From Melioribacteraceae bacterium (GTDB lineage Bacteria > Bacteroidota > Ignavibacteria > Ignavibacteriales > Melioribacteraceae): 5,361 nucleotides of DNA. Position 1 is the stretch's first letter. Each line of letters begins with the position of its first letter. A program made the position numbers and the translations under genes. The stretch covers positions 1 through 5,361 of the forward strand of contig JALWEC010000057.1 of NCBI GenBank assembly GCA_027036655.1, in the 5' to 3' direction. Below, one piece after another: positions 1-5,361 of the stretch. The notes beneath the pieces are model-generated. The model did not search any database and was not told where the DNA came from. It saw only the letters and a program-made list of their open reading frames with translations.

Positions 1-618
1 CTTTAATCCCCAATTTTTTGCAACAGAATAATTTGATAGAACTCCGGCAAGCATTTTATCAGCTTTTCGCCGGAAACTTCCTCCTTTATTATAGCTGATT
101 CTTAATTTCAGCGACTTAAGCTTTTTTATCTGATTTGCCCGGGGATTAAAAAGCGCGGGATAAATTCGATATGATTCCACTCTTACTCCGCGCGTAATTC
201 CTTGCGCGGCTTTTTCAATCCAGTTTTGGTTGTTGTAGGAATTATAAACCGAATCGGAATATTCTTGATTGGGATTAGTTTCGTTTAAGTTTTCCCATGG
301 GATAAACTTTTTAATTTTACCTTTTACAATTGTGTAATGGGCGTTAATGATTTTAACATTGCTGCCGAATTGCGGTACTCCGAGAATAAAACTAACAGAC
401 GGAATGTTCGGCTGTCCGAATTTTAAATTATCCAACGATGAGTTGGGGATTTTTATTTCGTAGAATCCGGCTTTATCTTTTTCGAAAAAATCAAATTTCG
501 GAGTAAACTGAATAATAATTTCTTCGGAAGAGGAACTGAGGACTTTAACCCCGTTTTGTGCTGTAACCAGGTTAACACAATAAAAGAACACTAAAACCGC
601 AAAAAGTTTGTTACTCAT
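1..618 (-). CDS. C25 (gingipain/PorU-like) family protein, N-terminal signal peptide and propeptide region, partial
   Basis: The reading frame is open from ATG at 618 to the left edge, giving the first 206 residues; the C-terminal part is outside the window. Residues 1-20 form a signal peptide (Lys4, hydrophobic core about 5-18, likely cleavage after VTA20 before Gln21), so the product is exported. The rest resembles the propeptide/N-terminal domain of C25 cysteine peptidases and the type IX secretion sortase PorU: GQPNIPSVSFILGVP at 68-82, TRGVRVESYRIYPALFNP at 142-159, and SNYSVAKNW at 195-203 leading towards the catalytic region. The Cys/His catalytic residues would lie downstream and cannot be seen, so PorU, another C25 peptidase, or an inactive relative are all possible. 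The start is supported by an AAGAGG Shine-Dalgarno at 624-629, 5 nt upstream. A promoter lies at 714-742, and the gene seems to be transcribed separately from the Nudix operon. Confidence 0.8.
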   Translation of the reverse strand, partial: MSNKLFAVLVFFYCVNLVTAQNGVKVLSSSSEEIIIQFTPKFDFFEKDKAGFYEIKIPNSSLDNLKFGQPNIPSVSFILGVPQFGSNVKIINAHYTIVKGKIKKFIPWENLNETNPNQEYSDSVYNSYNNQNWIEKAAQGITRGVRVESYRIYPALFNPRANQIKKLKSLKLRISYNKGGSFRRKADKMLAGVLSNYSVAKNWGLK

Positions 619-623
619 TTAAA

Positions 624-629
624 CCTCTT
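624..629 (-). promoter_or_regulatory. Ribosome binding site of the C25-family gene
   Basis: AAGAGG on the minus strand, with its GAGG core ending 5 nt before ATG 618. It fixes this ATG as the start, and the codons that follow directly encode a well-formed signal peptide. Confidence 0.7.
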
Positions 630-713
630 CAATTAAAAAACTAAATATTTAAAATGGTAAAAAATAAAGTAACAATTGCGCTATAGTATTCCTTTGTCTT
701 AATTTTGAATTGC

Positions 714-742
714 AATTTAAGTAACTTTTTAACTCTTGTCAA
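714..742 (-). promoter_or_regulatory. Sigma70-like promoter for the C25-family gene
   Basis: On the minus strand there is a perfect TTGACA -35 box (737-742), a 17-nt spacer (720-736) and a TAAATT -10 box (714-719; 4 of 6 consensus matches). Transcription would begin near 707, giving a leader of roughly 90 nt before the ATG at 618. A perfect 10-bp palindrome, AATTGCAATT (708-717), overlaps the -10 box and the expected start and could be an operator, though in such AT-rich DNA it may be chance. The classical Bacteroidia promoter (TTTG with TAnnTTTG) is not what is seen here. Confidence 0.55.
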
Positions 743-797
743 GAATAGAATTAGATAAGAGCGATTTTGCCGATAATAAAATCCACACTTCTAATAA

Positions 798-1343
798 TCA
801 GTACCGATTTTCGGAGAGTAATTTCAATCTGTAATAATATAATCCCGCTAATGTTTTGGAATCAAAAATTTCGCCGCTTTGTACTTTTTCCTCGGCTTCT
901 TCCAAAGTAAGCTCAAGCAGTTCCATTCCGTATTCCCCTTCTTCCCTTTCCGTTTCGCCTGGGATTAAATCTTTCGCCAAATAAATATGCAGAACTTCCG
1001 TGCAGAAACCGGGAGTTGTGGCTATCGCTCCGAGCTTAACCAATTCCGGAGCTGTAAATCCCGTCTCCTCCTTCAACTCTCGCGATGCGCAAACGTAAGG
1101 GTCTTCCCCCTTTTCCAATTTTCCGGCGGGAAGCTCAATCATAAATTCATTAAAGGGATGACGATACTGTCTGACAAAAATAATTTTATTGTCTTGCGTA
1201 ATCGCCAGCACAACTGCGCCTCCGTTATGAAGCGCAACCTCGCGGACAGATTCGTTTCCCGAATCATACTTAATCTTATAAACCTTTACGTCGAAAACGC
1301 GTCCCCTAAAAACAGTTTCGGAATCAATAATCTTAAAGTTCAT
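798..1343 (-). CDS. Nudix hydrolase, ADP-ribose pyrophosphatase (NudF-like) type
   Basis: This 181-residue protein carries a perfect Nudix box at residues 74-96 (Gly74, Glu80, Arg88-Glu89, Glu92-Glu93, Gly95), which binds the Mg2+ ions that hydrolyse a nucleoside diphosphate linked to another group. The surrounding motifs point to the ADP-ribose pyrophosphatase subfamily: REVALHNGGAVV (34-45), VRQYRHP (57-63), ELPAG (70-74), and a TPGF stretch with Pro111 about 15 residues after the box, the position of the proline typical of ADPRases. Expected reaction: ADP-ribose to AMP plus ribose 5-phosphate, in the cytoplasm; the length is usual for this group. ADP-sugars or other nucleotide sugars are possible alternative substrates. 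It starts 6 bp after the DUF1232 gene stops, with a weak AGG Shine-Dalgarno (1349-1351) that partly overlaps that stop codon, so translation is probably coupled to the upstream gene. No convincing terminator was seen after its TGA. Confidence 0.9.
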   Translation of the reverse strand: MNFKIIDSETVFRGRVFDVKVYKIKYDSGNESVREVALHNGGAVVLAITQDNKIIFVRQYRHPFNEFMIELPAGKLEKGEDPYVCASRELKEETGFTAPELVKLGAIATTPGFCTEVLHIYLAKDLIPGETEREEGEYGMELLELTLEEAEEKVQSGEIFDSKTLAGLYYYRLKLLSENRY

Positions 1344-1349
1344 TGGGAC

Positions 1350-1688
1350 CTACTTTTCGTAATAAGGAACAAGTTCATGCCCGAGATATTTAACGACGGC
1401 GGTTATTACTCCCAGATCATCCAAATATCCCACTAACGGAGTTAAATCGGGAATCGCATCAACCGGAGCAATAAAATAGAGAAGCGCGCCGATAACAATT
1501 GCCTTTCTGTACCACTGCACGGAATCGTCTTTCATATATTTATAAAGCGCCAGTATATCATTTACAAAGGAAATCTTCTCCCCTGTCCTTTCTATTTTGC
1601 TCCACAAACCTTCTTCAACTTCAGCCGTCTTAGCTTCAACTTCTTCGGGAGAACTAATTTCGAAATCAGTATCTTCAATATCTTTCAT
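1350..1688 (-). CDS. DUF1232 (YkvA-like) family small protein
   Basis: This 112-residue protein ends in a clear DUF1232 domain: the core YFIAPVDAIPDLTPL at 71-85 followed by GYLDDLGVI at 87-95 is the family signature (P-x-D-x-I-P-D, then a short hydrophobic stretch with DD). Two hydrophobic segments (about 63-80 and 85-102) suggest membrane association or a small helical hairpin. The first 37 residues are strongly acidic, with 13 Asp/Glu, and are probably disordered or a soluble extension. The biochemical role of DUF1232 proteins is not established, so none is claimed. The start is certain: a strong GAGGTGA Shine-Dalgarno (1694-1700) lies 5 nt before the ATG. It sits 14 bp after the S9 peptidase gene and 6 bp before the Nudix gene, and is most likely co-transcribed with both. 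Confidence 0.88.
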   Translation of the reverse strand: MKDIEDTDFEISSPEEVEAKTAEVEEGLWSKIERTGEKISFVNDILALYKYMKDDSVQWYRKAIVIGALLYFIAPVDAIPDLTPLVGYLDDLGVITAVVKYLGHELVPYYEK

Positions 1689-1693
1689 TTATT

Positions 1694-1700
1694 TCACCTC
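1694..1700 (-). promoter_or_regulatory. Strong ribosome binding site of the DUF1232 gene
   Basis: GAGGTGA on the minus strand, a near-perfect anti-SD match 5 nt from ATG 1688, in the 14-bp gap after the S9 peptidase stop. It suggests that this small protein is translated efficiently and independently of the upstream gene. Confidence 0.75.
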
Positions 1701-1702
1701 GA

Positions 1703-3742
1703 TTATTTTTTATGTTGTTCAAACCAATCAAATAAAGAATGCCACCAAAATTTAGCGTCCTGCGGCTTGGTAACAAAATGCGTTTCATTCGGAAAATAAA
1801 GGAGCTTGCTTTCGACTCCCACTCTCTGCAATGCGGTAAAAAGCTGAAATGCTTGTCCCTGCGGAACGCGAAAGTCATGTCCGCCCTGTACAATTAACAT
1901 AGGAGTTTTGAAATTTTTAACATAGCTGCTCGGCGACCATTTTGCGTAAAGCTCAGGATTAGTCCAAGGCGTTCCTTTAAATTCCCATTCCGGGAACCAA
2001 AGCTCTTCCGTTTCGCCGTACATGCTTCGCTGATCGTAAACTCCGTCGTGAGAAAAGAGTGCGTTGAATCTGTCGTTATGACCTTCAATCCAGTTAATCA
2101 TAAATCCGCCGTACGACGCGCCCGCGGCGAATAAATTATTTTTATCGATAAACGGAAACTTCTTCAAAGAGTTATCGAGAACGGACATTAAATCGGTGTA
2201 AGGTTTACCGCCCCAATCGCCGGAAACAGCGTTGGTAAAAGCTTGCCCGTACCCAACACTTCCGCGCGGGTTTGCAGCCACTACGACATAACCCGGAGCG
2301 GCAAACTGCTGAATATTCCAGCGATAATGAAAATCATCCGTCCAATGCCCCTGCGGTCCTCCGTGAATCAGAAATATAAGCGGGTACTTTTTATCCGGAT
2401 TAAAATGAGGAGGTTTAACGAGAATGGCTTGAATTTTAGTTCCGTCATCTGTTGTCGTCCAAAAAGTTTCTATATCGTTAAACAAAAGTCCGGACAATGA
2501 TTTTTTATTAAGATATGTCAGCTGTTTAAGATTATTTGATACAAGATTCAAAGCAAAAATTTCATAGGGCTGAGTAGAGCGTTGCTGCTTAAAGTAAAGT
2601 GTTTTACCGTCTGGAGAAATAATTAAATTTGAATTAACATGTTTTTCAACCAGCATTTTAATTTTGCCGCTTGCCAAATCAATTTTGTAAATCGAATTAT
2701 AAATATAATTGGCAGAAGTAAAATAAATTGTTTTAGAATCAGGCGACCAGACAATTTCTCCTATTGATCGATCAAAATCATTAGTAAGATTTTTAATCTC
2801 TCCGGTTTTTCTATCGTATATCATCAAAGTCGATTTATCCGCTTCAAAACCGGCGTGAGCCATTGAACGAAATGCAATATATTTACCGTCAGACGAATAC
2901 ACCGGCTGGTTGTCGTTTCCTTTACTTACGGATATTTTTTTGTCGGCAACTTTTCCGGTTGCTTTAACTTGCGGAAGCGAAATAGTAAAAATATCGTTGT
3001 TTGTGCTTATCGCGTTTACTTTATCTTTATTCATTGTGTAAGCTACTTCTTTTCCGTCAGGGGAAAATCCGTAATCGTGCCCGCTTCCGAGATCAAGAGG
3101 CGGAACATCGTGCACACTTCCTTCGGTTAAATCCGTGATACCGTTGTTTTTAAATTCGTATAGGAAAAGATGACTTCGTTTATCGCCTCTCCAATGATCC
3201 CAAACTCTAAACATCAATCCGGTAATTACTCGAACATCGGTTTTATCATTTTTACGTTTAATGTCTTCTTTTTTATTGCATTCTTGAGTTTTACAGTTCG
3301 GATAAACATCCGAAATAAAAAGGAACTTATCGCCCGATTTGTCAAATTCGATCCCACCGACGCCGCTGTAAACATCGGTAACTTTTTTAATGTTTTTACC
3401 ATTATAATCACAACGGTAAATCTGCCCTTTTTTACTGAAAAATATCGATTTGCCCTCCGGAGAAAATTTTGGAGAACTTTCCGACTCGGAAGAATTTAAA
3501 ATCGGAGCTACTTTTTTCCCGTCAACCGACGCAATCCAAATATCGCTGTCACCCTTATTTTCGTCCATTGAATATTTGCTCACCGAAAAAACAATCAAAG
3601 AACCGTCGGGAGAAATATCCATCGAGCCGATACGGAGCATTTTCCACATATCTTCCGGCGTCATTGGACGTTTAGTTTGTGCGGAGACAAAAGTTAGATT
3701 AACAATTAGCAGCAGCAGAACAAATTTAAAAAATGATTTCAT
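1703..3742 (-). CDS. Secreted S9 family serine peptidase, dipeptidyl-peptidase 5 (DPP5)-like
   Basis: This 679-residue exported peptidase begins with a signal peptide (basic start MKSFFKF, Leu/Val/Ile core, likely cleavage after VSA21 before Gln22). Residues of about 25-420 form a beta-propeller with seven SPDG-type blade motifs (for example MDISPDG, PKFSPEG, YGFSPDG, PVYSSDG, IVWSPDS, LIISPDG). A WDHWRGDK motif lies at 181-188. The alpha/beta-hydrolase domain runs from about 430 to the end, with an HGGPQGHW oxyanion region (460-467), nucleophile Ser543 in GASYGG, Asp623 in GGHDFRVP and His655 in NETHF. Length and triad spacing fit the S9C group and closely resemble Porphyromonas DPP5 (Ser542/Asp627/His659 as I recall), which removes N-terminal dipeptides in the periplasm. 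Acylaminoacyl-peptidase is the alternative. The frame is open upstream to an ATG at 3790, but the start at 3742 is preferred because of its Shine-Dalgarno and immediate signal peptide. It heads a likely operon with the DUF1232 and Nudix genes. Confidence 0.93.
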   Translation of the reverse strand: MKSFFKFVLLLLIVNLTFVSAQTKRPMTPEDMWKMLRIGSMDISPDGSLIVFSVSKYSMDENKGDSDIWIASVDGKKVAPILNSSESESSPKFSPEGKSIFFSKKGQIYRCDYNGKNIKKVTDVYSGVGGIEFDKSGDKFLFISDVYPNCKTQECNKKEDIKRKNDKTDVRVITGLMFRVWDHWRGDKRSHLFLYEFKNNGITDLTEGSVHDVPPLDLGSGHDYGFSPDGKEVAYTMNKDKVNAISTNNDIFTISLPQVKATGKVADKKISVSKGNDNQPVYSSDGKYIAFRSMAHAGFEADKSTLMIYDRKTGEIKNLTNDFDRSIGEIVWSPDSKTIYFTSANYIYNSIYKIDLASGKIKMLVEKHVNSNLIISPDGKTLYFKQQRSTQPYEIFALNLVSNNLKQLTYLNKKSLSGLLFNDIETFWTTTDDGTKIQAILVKPPHFNPDKKYPLIFLIHGGPQGHWTDDFHYRWNIQQFAAPGYVVVAANPRGSVGYGQAFTNAVSGDWGGKPYTDLMSVLDNSLKKFPFIDKNNLFAAGASYGGFMINWIEGHNDRFNALFSHDGVYDQRSMYGETEELWFPEWEFKGTPWTNPELYAKWSPSSYVKNFKTPMLIVQGGHDFRVPQGQAFQLFTALQRVGVESKLLYFPNETHFVTKPQDAKFWWHSLFDWFEQHKK

Positions 3743-3745
3743 TTC

Positions 3746-3752
3746 TTCCTCT
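3746..3752 (-). promoter_or_regulatory. Ribosome binding site deciding the S9 peptidase start
   Basis: AGAGGAA on the minus strand, with GAGG at 3748-3751 and 5 nt to the ATG at 3740-3742. The longer in-frame alternative at 3790 would add 16 mostly charged residues (including four consecutive Glu) ahead of the signal peptide and would encode this very Shine-Dalgarno, so the shorter start is chosen. Confidence 0.75.
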
Positions 3753-3861
3753 TCTTGTTTAATTTCAATTTTTAAAATAGTGATTTCCAACGAAAAATTT
3801 CAGCGGTTTTACAGTATTGAAACTTAAATACTTGTTTGGTAAGTGAGGAAGCACAGGCATA

Positions 3862-3922
3862 TGAGTTTTGAAGGCATGGATTGCGAGACAATCAGCGCGA
3901 GTGGATTGTCGTGGCAAACTCA
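3862..3922. repeat. Imperfect inverted repeat (possible structured RNA or intergenic repeat)
   Basis: Outer arms TGAGTTT (3862-3868) and AAACTCA (3916-3922) are perfect complements, and so are the inner arms GACAATC (3887-3893) and GATTGTC (3904-3910), which close a 10-nt loop. A competing small hairpin uses GATTG (3879-3883) with CAATC (3889-3893). GGCAT occurs three times around it (3856, 3873 and 3925). The stretch 3841-3930 is 50% G+C, whereas the adjoining 3751-3840 is about 26%. It follows the stop of the HEPN-like gene directly, but there is no T-run after the stem on the minus strand, so it is not a standard intrinsic terminator. It may be a 3' structured element, a dispersed intergenic repeat, or a decayed sequence; this window alone cannot decide. 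Confidence 0.45.
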
Positions 3923-3928
3923 CCGGCA

Positions 3929-4288
3929 TTATGACGAGATTTTTCCTTTGAAATAAGCTATTATCTTATTCGCCAAATTAATCGCTTCGTCCCCTTTTAT
4001 TTCATCAAACTCGGGATGCACGATCAATTTCTCCGCGCAACTTCTAACTTCATCAGGAACATTCTCATCGGCGGCAATGCCTCTCAAATTGTTCATAAAA
4101 CTCCTGCCGTATAGCGGGAGCAATTCCCGATGCGTTTGCAGATAAAACTCGGCGACGTAACCGACGGCTCTTCGAGCGCAAACGCGGGCTTTACCGTGAT
4201 TGCCTGTTTCAAAAGCTTCCGCCGCTTTGCGTAGCTCATTATCAGCCGCGGCGAACGGCGACAAGCCGTTCACGTTTATTTTATTCAT
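3929..4288 (-). CDS. Small HEPN-like helical protein coupled to the NFACT gene
   Basis: I do not recognise this 119-residue protein with certainty. It looks almost entirely alpha-helical: ADNELRKAAEAFETGNHGKARVCARRAVGYVAEFYL at about 15-50 has the small-residue helix, GN turn and second helix seen in HEPN domains, followed by a YGRSFMNNLRGIA helix (60-72) and a C-terminal half (81-114) resembling the last HEPN helices. A clear R-x4-6-H RNase motif is not visible, so an enzymatic role is not supported; HEPN-like binding or scaffold function is possible. There is no signal peptide or membrane segment. The start codon lies inside the end of the NFACT gene (8-bp overlap), with GAGG at 4295-4298 inside that gene's coding sequence, 6 nt before ATG. 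This tight coupling suggests the two products are made together and may share a process, possibly ribosome quality control or RNA binding. Confidence 0.8.
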   Translation of the reverse strand: MNKINVNGLSPFAAADNELRKAAEAFETGNHGKARVCARRAVGYVAEFYLQTHRELLPLYGRSFMNNLRGIAADENVPDEVRSCAEKLIVHPEFDEIKGDEAINLANKIIAYFKGKISS

Positions 4289-5361
4289 AATCTTCCTCGC
4301 AATTTTTCGGGATTTCAGGCGGCACGATTAATACATTCTCCTTTGTAAGCAACACTTTCCCCGGCGCCATCCCTTTTTTCTTATGTACAAACTTTCTGAA
4401 TGTGTACGAAACGGGAACTAATTTAGCGGTCTTTCCTTTACTGAAATAGCCCGCTATTGAGGCGGCTTTTTTCAACACGCTTTTCGGAATCGCTTCTTTG
4501 CTGTTCTCAACTCTCAGCACAACATGCGAGCCGGGCAAACCGCGCGCATGGAACCAGTAATCATTCTGTTTGGCAAACCGGAGCGTAAGTTTGTCGTTGC
4601 TCGCCGAATCTTTCCCTACATAAACATAATATTTCCCGTCTATTAAAAAACGTCTGTATTTTATTCCTTCGTCCAATTTACTCTTCTCTTTTTTTGCATC
4701 CGCAAACTTCAACTTTTTTTTCAATTCAAGCAAGTCATTTAATTTCTCGGCTTTTTGTAATTCTTCAAATTCCTCTTTTCGCTTTTCATATTGAGATAGC
4801 GTTTGCCGCAGAATTTCCTTCGACTTTTCAAAATTTATTTTTTCATCGCGAGCTTTCTCAAAATATTTGTCAACAAGTTTATTGGGAGGTAATTTTTTGT
4901 CAAGCTGAATTGTTATGATTCCACCCTCTTCGAAATCTTCGAGCTTTATTTCATCCTCTCCCTTTTTAAGTCTCGAAATATTGGCAAGCAGAAGCCGAGC
5001 GATTTTTCTGTACTCGTTCTCCTTGGAACCCGCTTCGATTCTCCCTCTGAGATTATTGATTTTATTGCTCAAAAACTGAATCTCGTTCTCGAGAAATTTC
5101 TCCAAACTTTTCAGTTCTTTGTTGAATCCCGAATATCTGTAATGAAGATTTATTCTTTCATTCAGAGCGGATTGAAAATCATGGAAAATCTTTTCCTCGT
5201 GCGGAGTTGTTTTATCGAAGCTCCAATTGGACGGCTGCAATTTTACTTCATAAGTTGACTTAAAAAGAATTACTGAAATATCTTCTTCCAATATCTCACG
5301 AACTAATCGCCTAATAAGCTCGATATCGTTCTCTTTTTCGGTTCGCACTTTATATTCACGG
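4281..5361 (-). CDS. rqcH: NFACT family protein (RqcH/FbpA-like), 5' truncated by the window edge
   Basis: The frame is open from the TAA at 4281-4283 through the right edge; a GTG at 5346-5348 is only an internal codon, since the upstream codons are also open. About 359 residues are visible and roughly 200 N-terminal residues are missing. Numbering from that GTG: the central NFACT-N/coiled-coil part (about 52-225) shows the family pattern FQSALNERINLHY (58-70), ARLLLANISRLKKG (117-130) and ITIQLDKKLPPNKLVDKYF (145-163). The NFACT-R domain (DUF814, about 228-345) carries DYWFHARGLPGSHVVLR (263-279) and KKKGMAPGKVLL (323-334). In bacteria RqcH binds the obstructed 50S subunit with peptidyl-tRNA and recruits tRNA-Ala to add C-terminal alanine tails that mark stalled peptides for degradation. 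The NFACT-N residues needed for tailing lie outside the window, so activity cannot be judged. Older annotations call such proteins fibronectin-binding. Its stop overlaps the next gene. Confidence 0.92.
   Translation of the reverse strand, partial: REYKVRTEKENDIELIRRLVREILEEDISVILFKSTYEVKLQPSNWSFDKTTPHEEKIFHDFQSALNERINLHYRYSGFNKELKSLEKFLENEIQFLSNKINNLRGRIEAGSKENEYRKIARLLLANISRLKKGEDEIKLEDFEEGGIITIQLDKKLPPNKLVDKYFEKARDEKINFEKSKEILRQTLSQYEKRKEEFEELQKAEKLNDLLELKKKLKFADAKKEKSKLDEGIKYRRFLIDGKYYVYVGKDSASNDKLTLRFAKQNDYWFHARGLPGSHVVLRVENSKEAIPKSVLKKAASIAGYFSKGKTAKLVPVSYTFRKFVHKKKGMAPGKVLLTKENVLIVPPEIPKNCEEDYE
4295..4298 (-). promoter_or_regulatory. Ribosome binding site of the HEPN-like gene, inside the NFACT coding end
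   Basis: GAGG (extended GAGGAAGA) on the minus strand, 6 nt from ATG 4288. It is embedded in the last codons of the upstream NFACT gene, the arrangement expected for translational coupling through an 8-bp gene overlap. Confidence 0.7.

Noticed and set aside
755..782. Possible terminator after the Nudix gene (GATTTT/AAAATC stem)
   Set aside because: The stem is short and pure A/T apart from one pair, and no T-run follows on the minus strand.
987..1436. 149-codon plus-strand ORF antisense to the Nudix and DUF1232 genes
   Set aside because: It has no recognisable motif or Shine-Dalgarno and lies opposite two confidently identified genes; it is a shadow frame.
3743..3790. Longer start for the S9 peptidase at 3790
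   Set aside because: It would put a charged 16-residue extension before an intact signal peptide and would translate the Shine-Dalgarno that serves the start at 3742.
3450..3827. Plus-strand ORF of 125 codons (and a 68-codon one within it) over the S9 N-terminus
   Set aside because: Both are antisense to the propeller-encoding region, with no family resemblance and no ribosome binding site.
3751..3840. Promoter for the S9 operon
   Set aside because: The leader is AT-rich and offers several weak -10-like and -35-like hexamers, but no pair with good match, spacing and distance to the start.
3862..3922. attC-like integron recombination site
   Set aside because: Although it is an imperfect inverted repeat, the conserved RYYYAAC/GTTRRRY core sites are not present in the expected places, and there is no integron context.
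5346..5348. GTG as the true start of the NFACT gene
   Set aside because: The frame stays open to the window edge and the visible protein lacks the roughly 200-residue NFACT N-terminus, so this GTG is an internal valine codon.

Overview
The window is a low-GC bacterial segment in which every gene I can support lies on the minus strand, so transcription runs from right to left. The gene content suggests a Bacteroidota/Ignavibacteriota-type organism: a gingipain/PorU-type C25 protein linked to type IX secretion, and a secreted S9 dipeptidyl-peptidase of the DPP5 kind. Clear Shine-Dalgarno sequences (GAGG type) precede four starts, and one good TTGACA-type promoter is visible. Both are unusual for classical Bacteroidia and fit an Ignavibacteria-like lineage better. 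The lineage is an inference; no rRNA or other marker is present.

Layout in order of transcription: (1) 5361-4281, an NFACT protein (RqcH/FbpA/NEMF family) whose N-terminal part lies beyond the right edge. Its stop codon overlaps by 8 bp the start of (2) 4288-3929, a small helical protein with a HEPN-like look. (3) 3928-3743, an intergenic stretch with a GC-richer imperfect inverted repeat next to an AT-rich leader. (4) 3742-1703, a secreted seven-bladed-propeller/alpha-beta-hydrolase serine peptidase. (5) 1688-1350, a small DUF1232 (YkvA-like) protein. (6) 1343-798, a Nudix hydrolase of the ADP-ribose pyrophosphatase type. Genes 4 to 6 are spaced by 14 and 6 bp and look like one operon. (7) 797-619, an AT-rich intergenic stretch carrying a sigma70-like promoter for (8) 618-1, the N-terminal 206 residues of a C25-type (gingipain/PorU-like) protein that continues past the left edge.

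Functionally the window mixes ribosome-associated quality control (NFACT protein plus its coupled partner), extracytoplasmic peptide degradation (S9 peptidase), nucleotide-sugar clean-up (Nudix) and the start of a type IX secretion-related protein. No RNA gene, insertion sequence, CRISPR array or phage gene was seen. The two spots most worth a second look are the coupled NFACT/HEPN-like pair and the structured repeat at 3862-3922.
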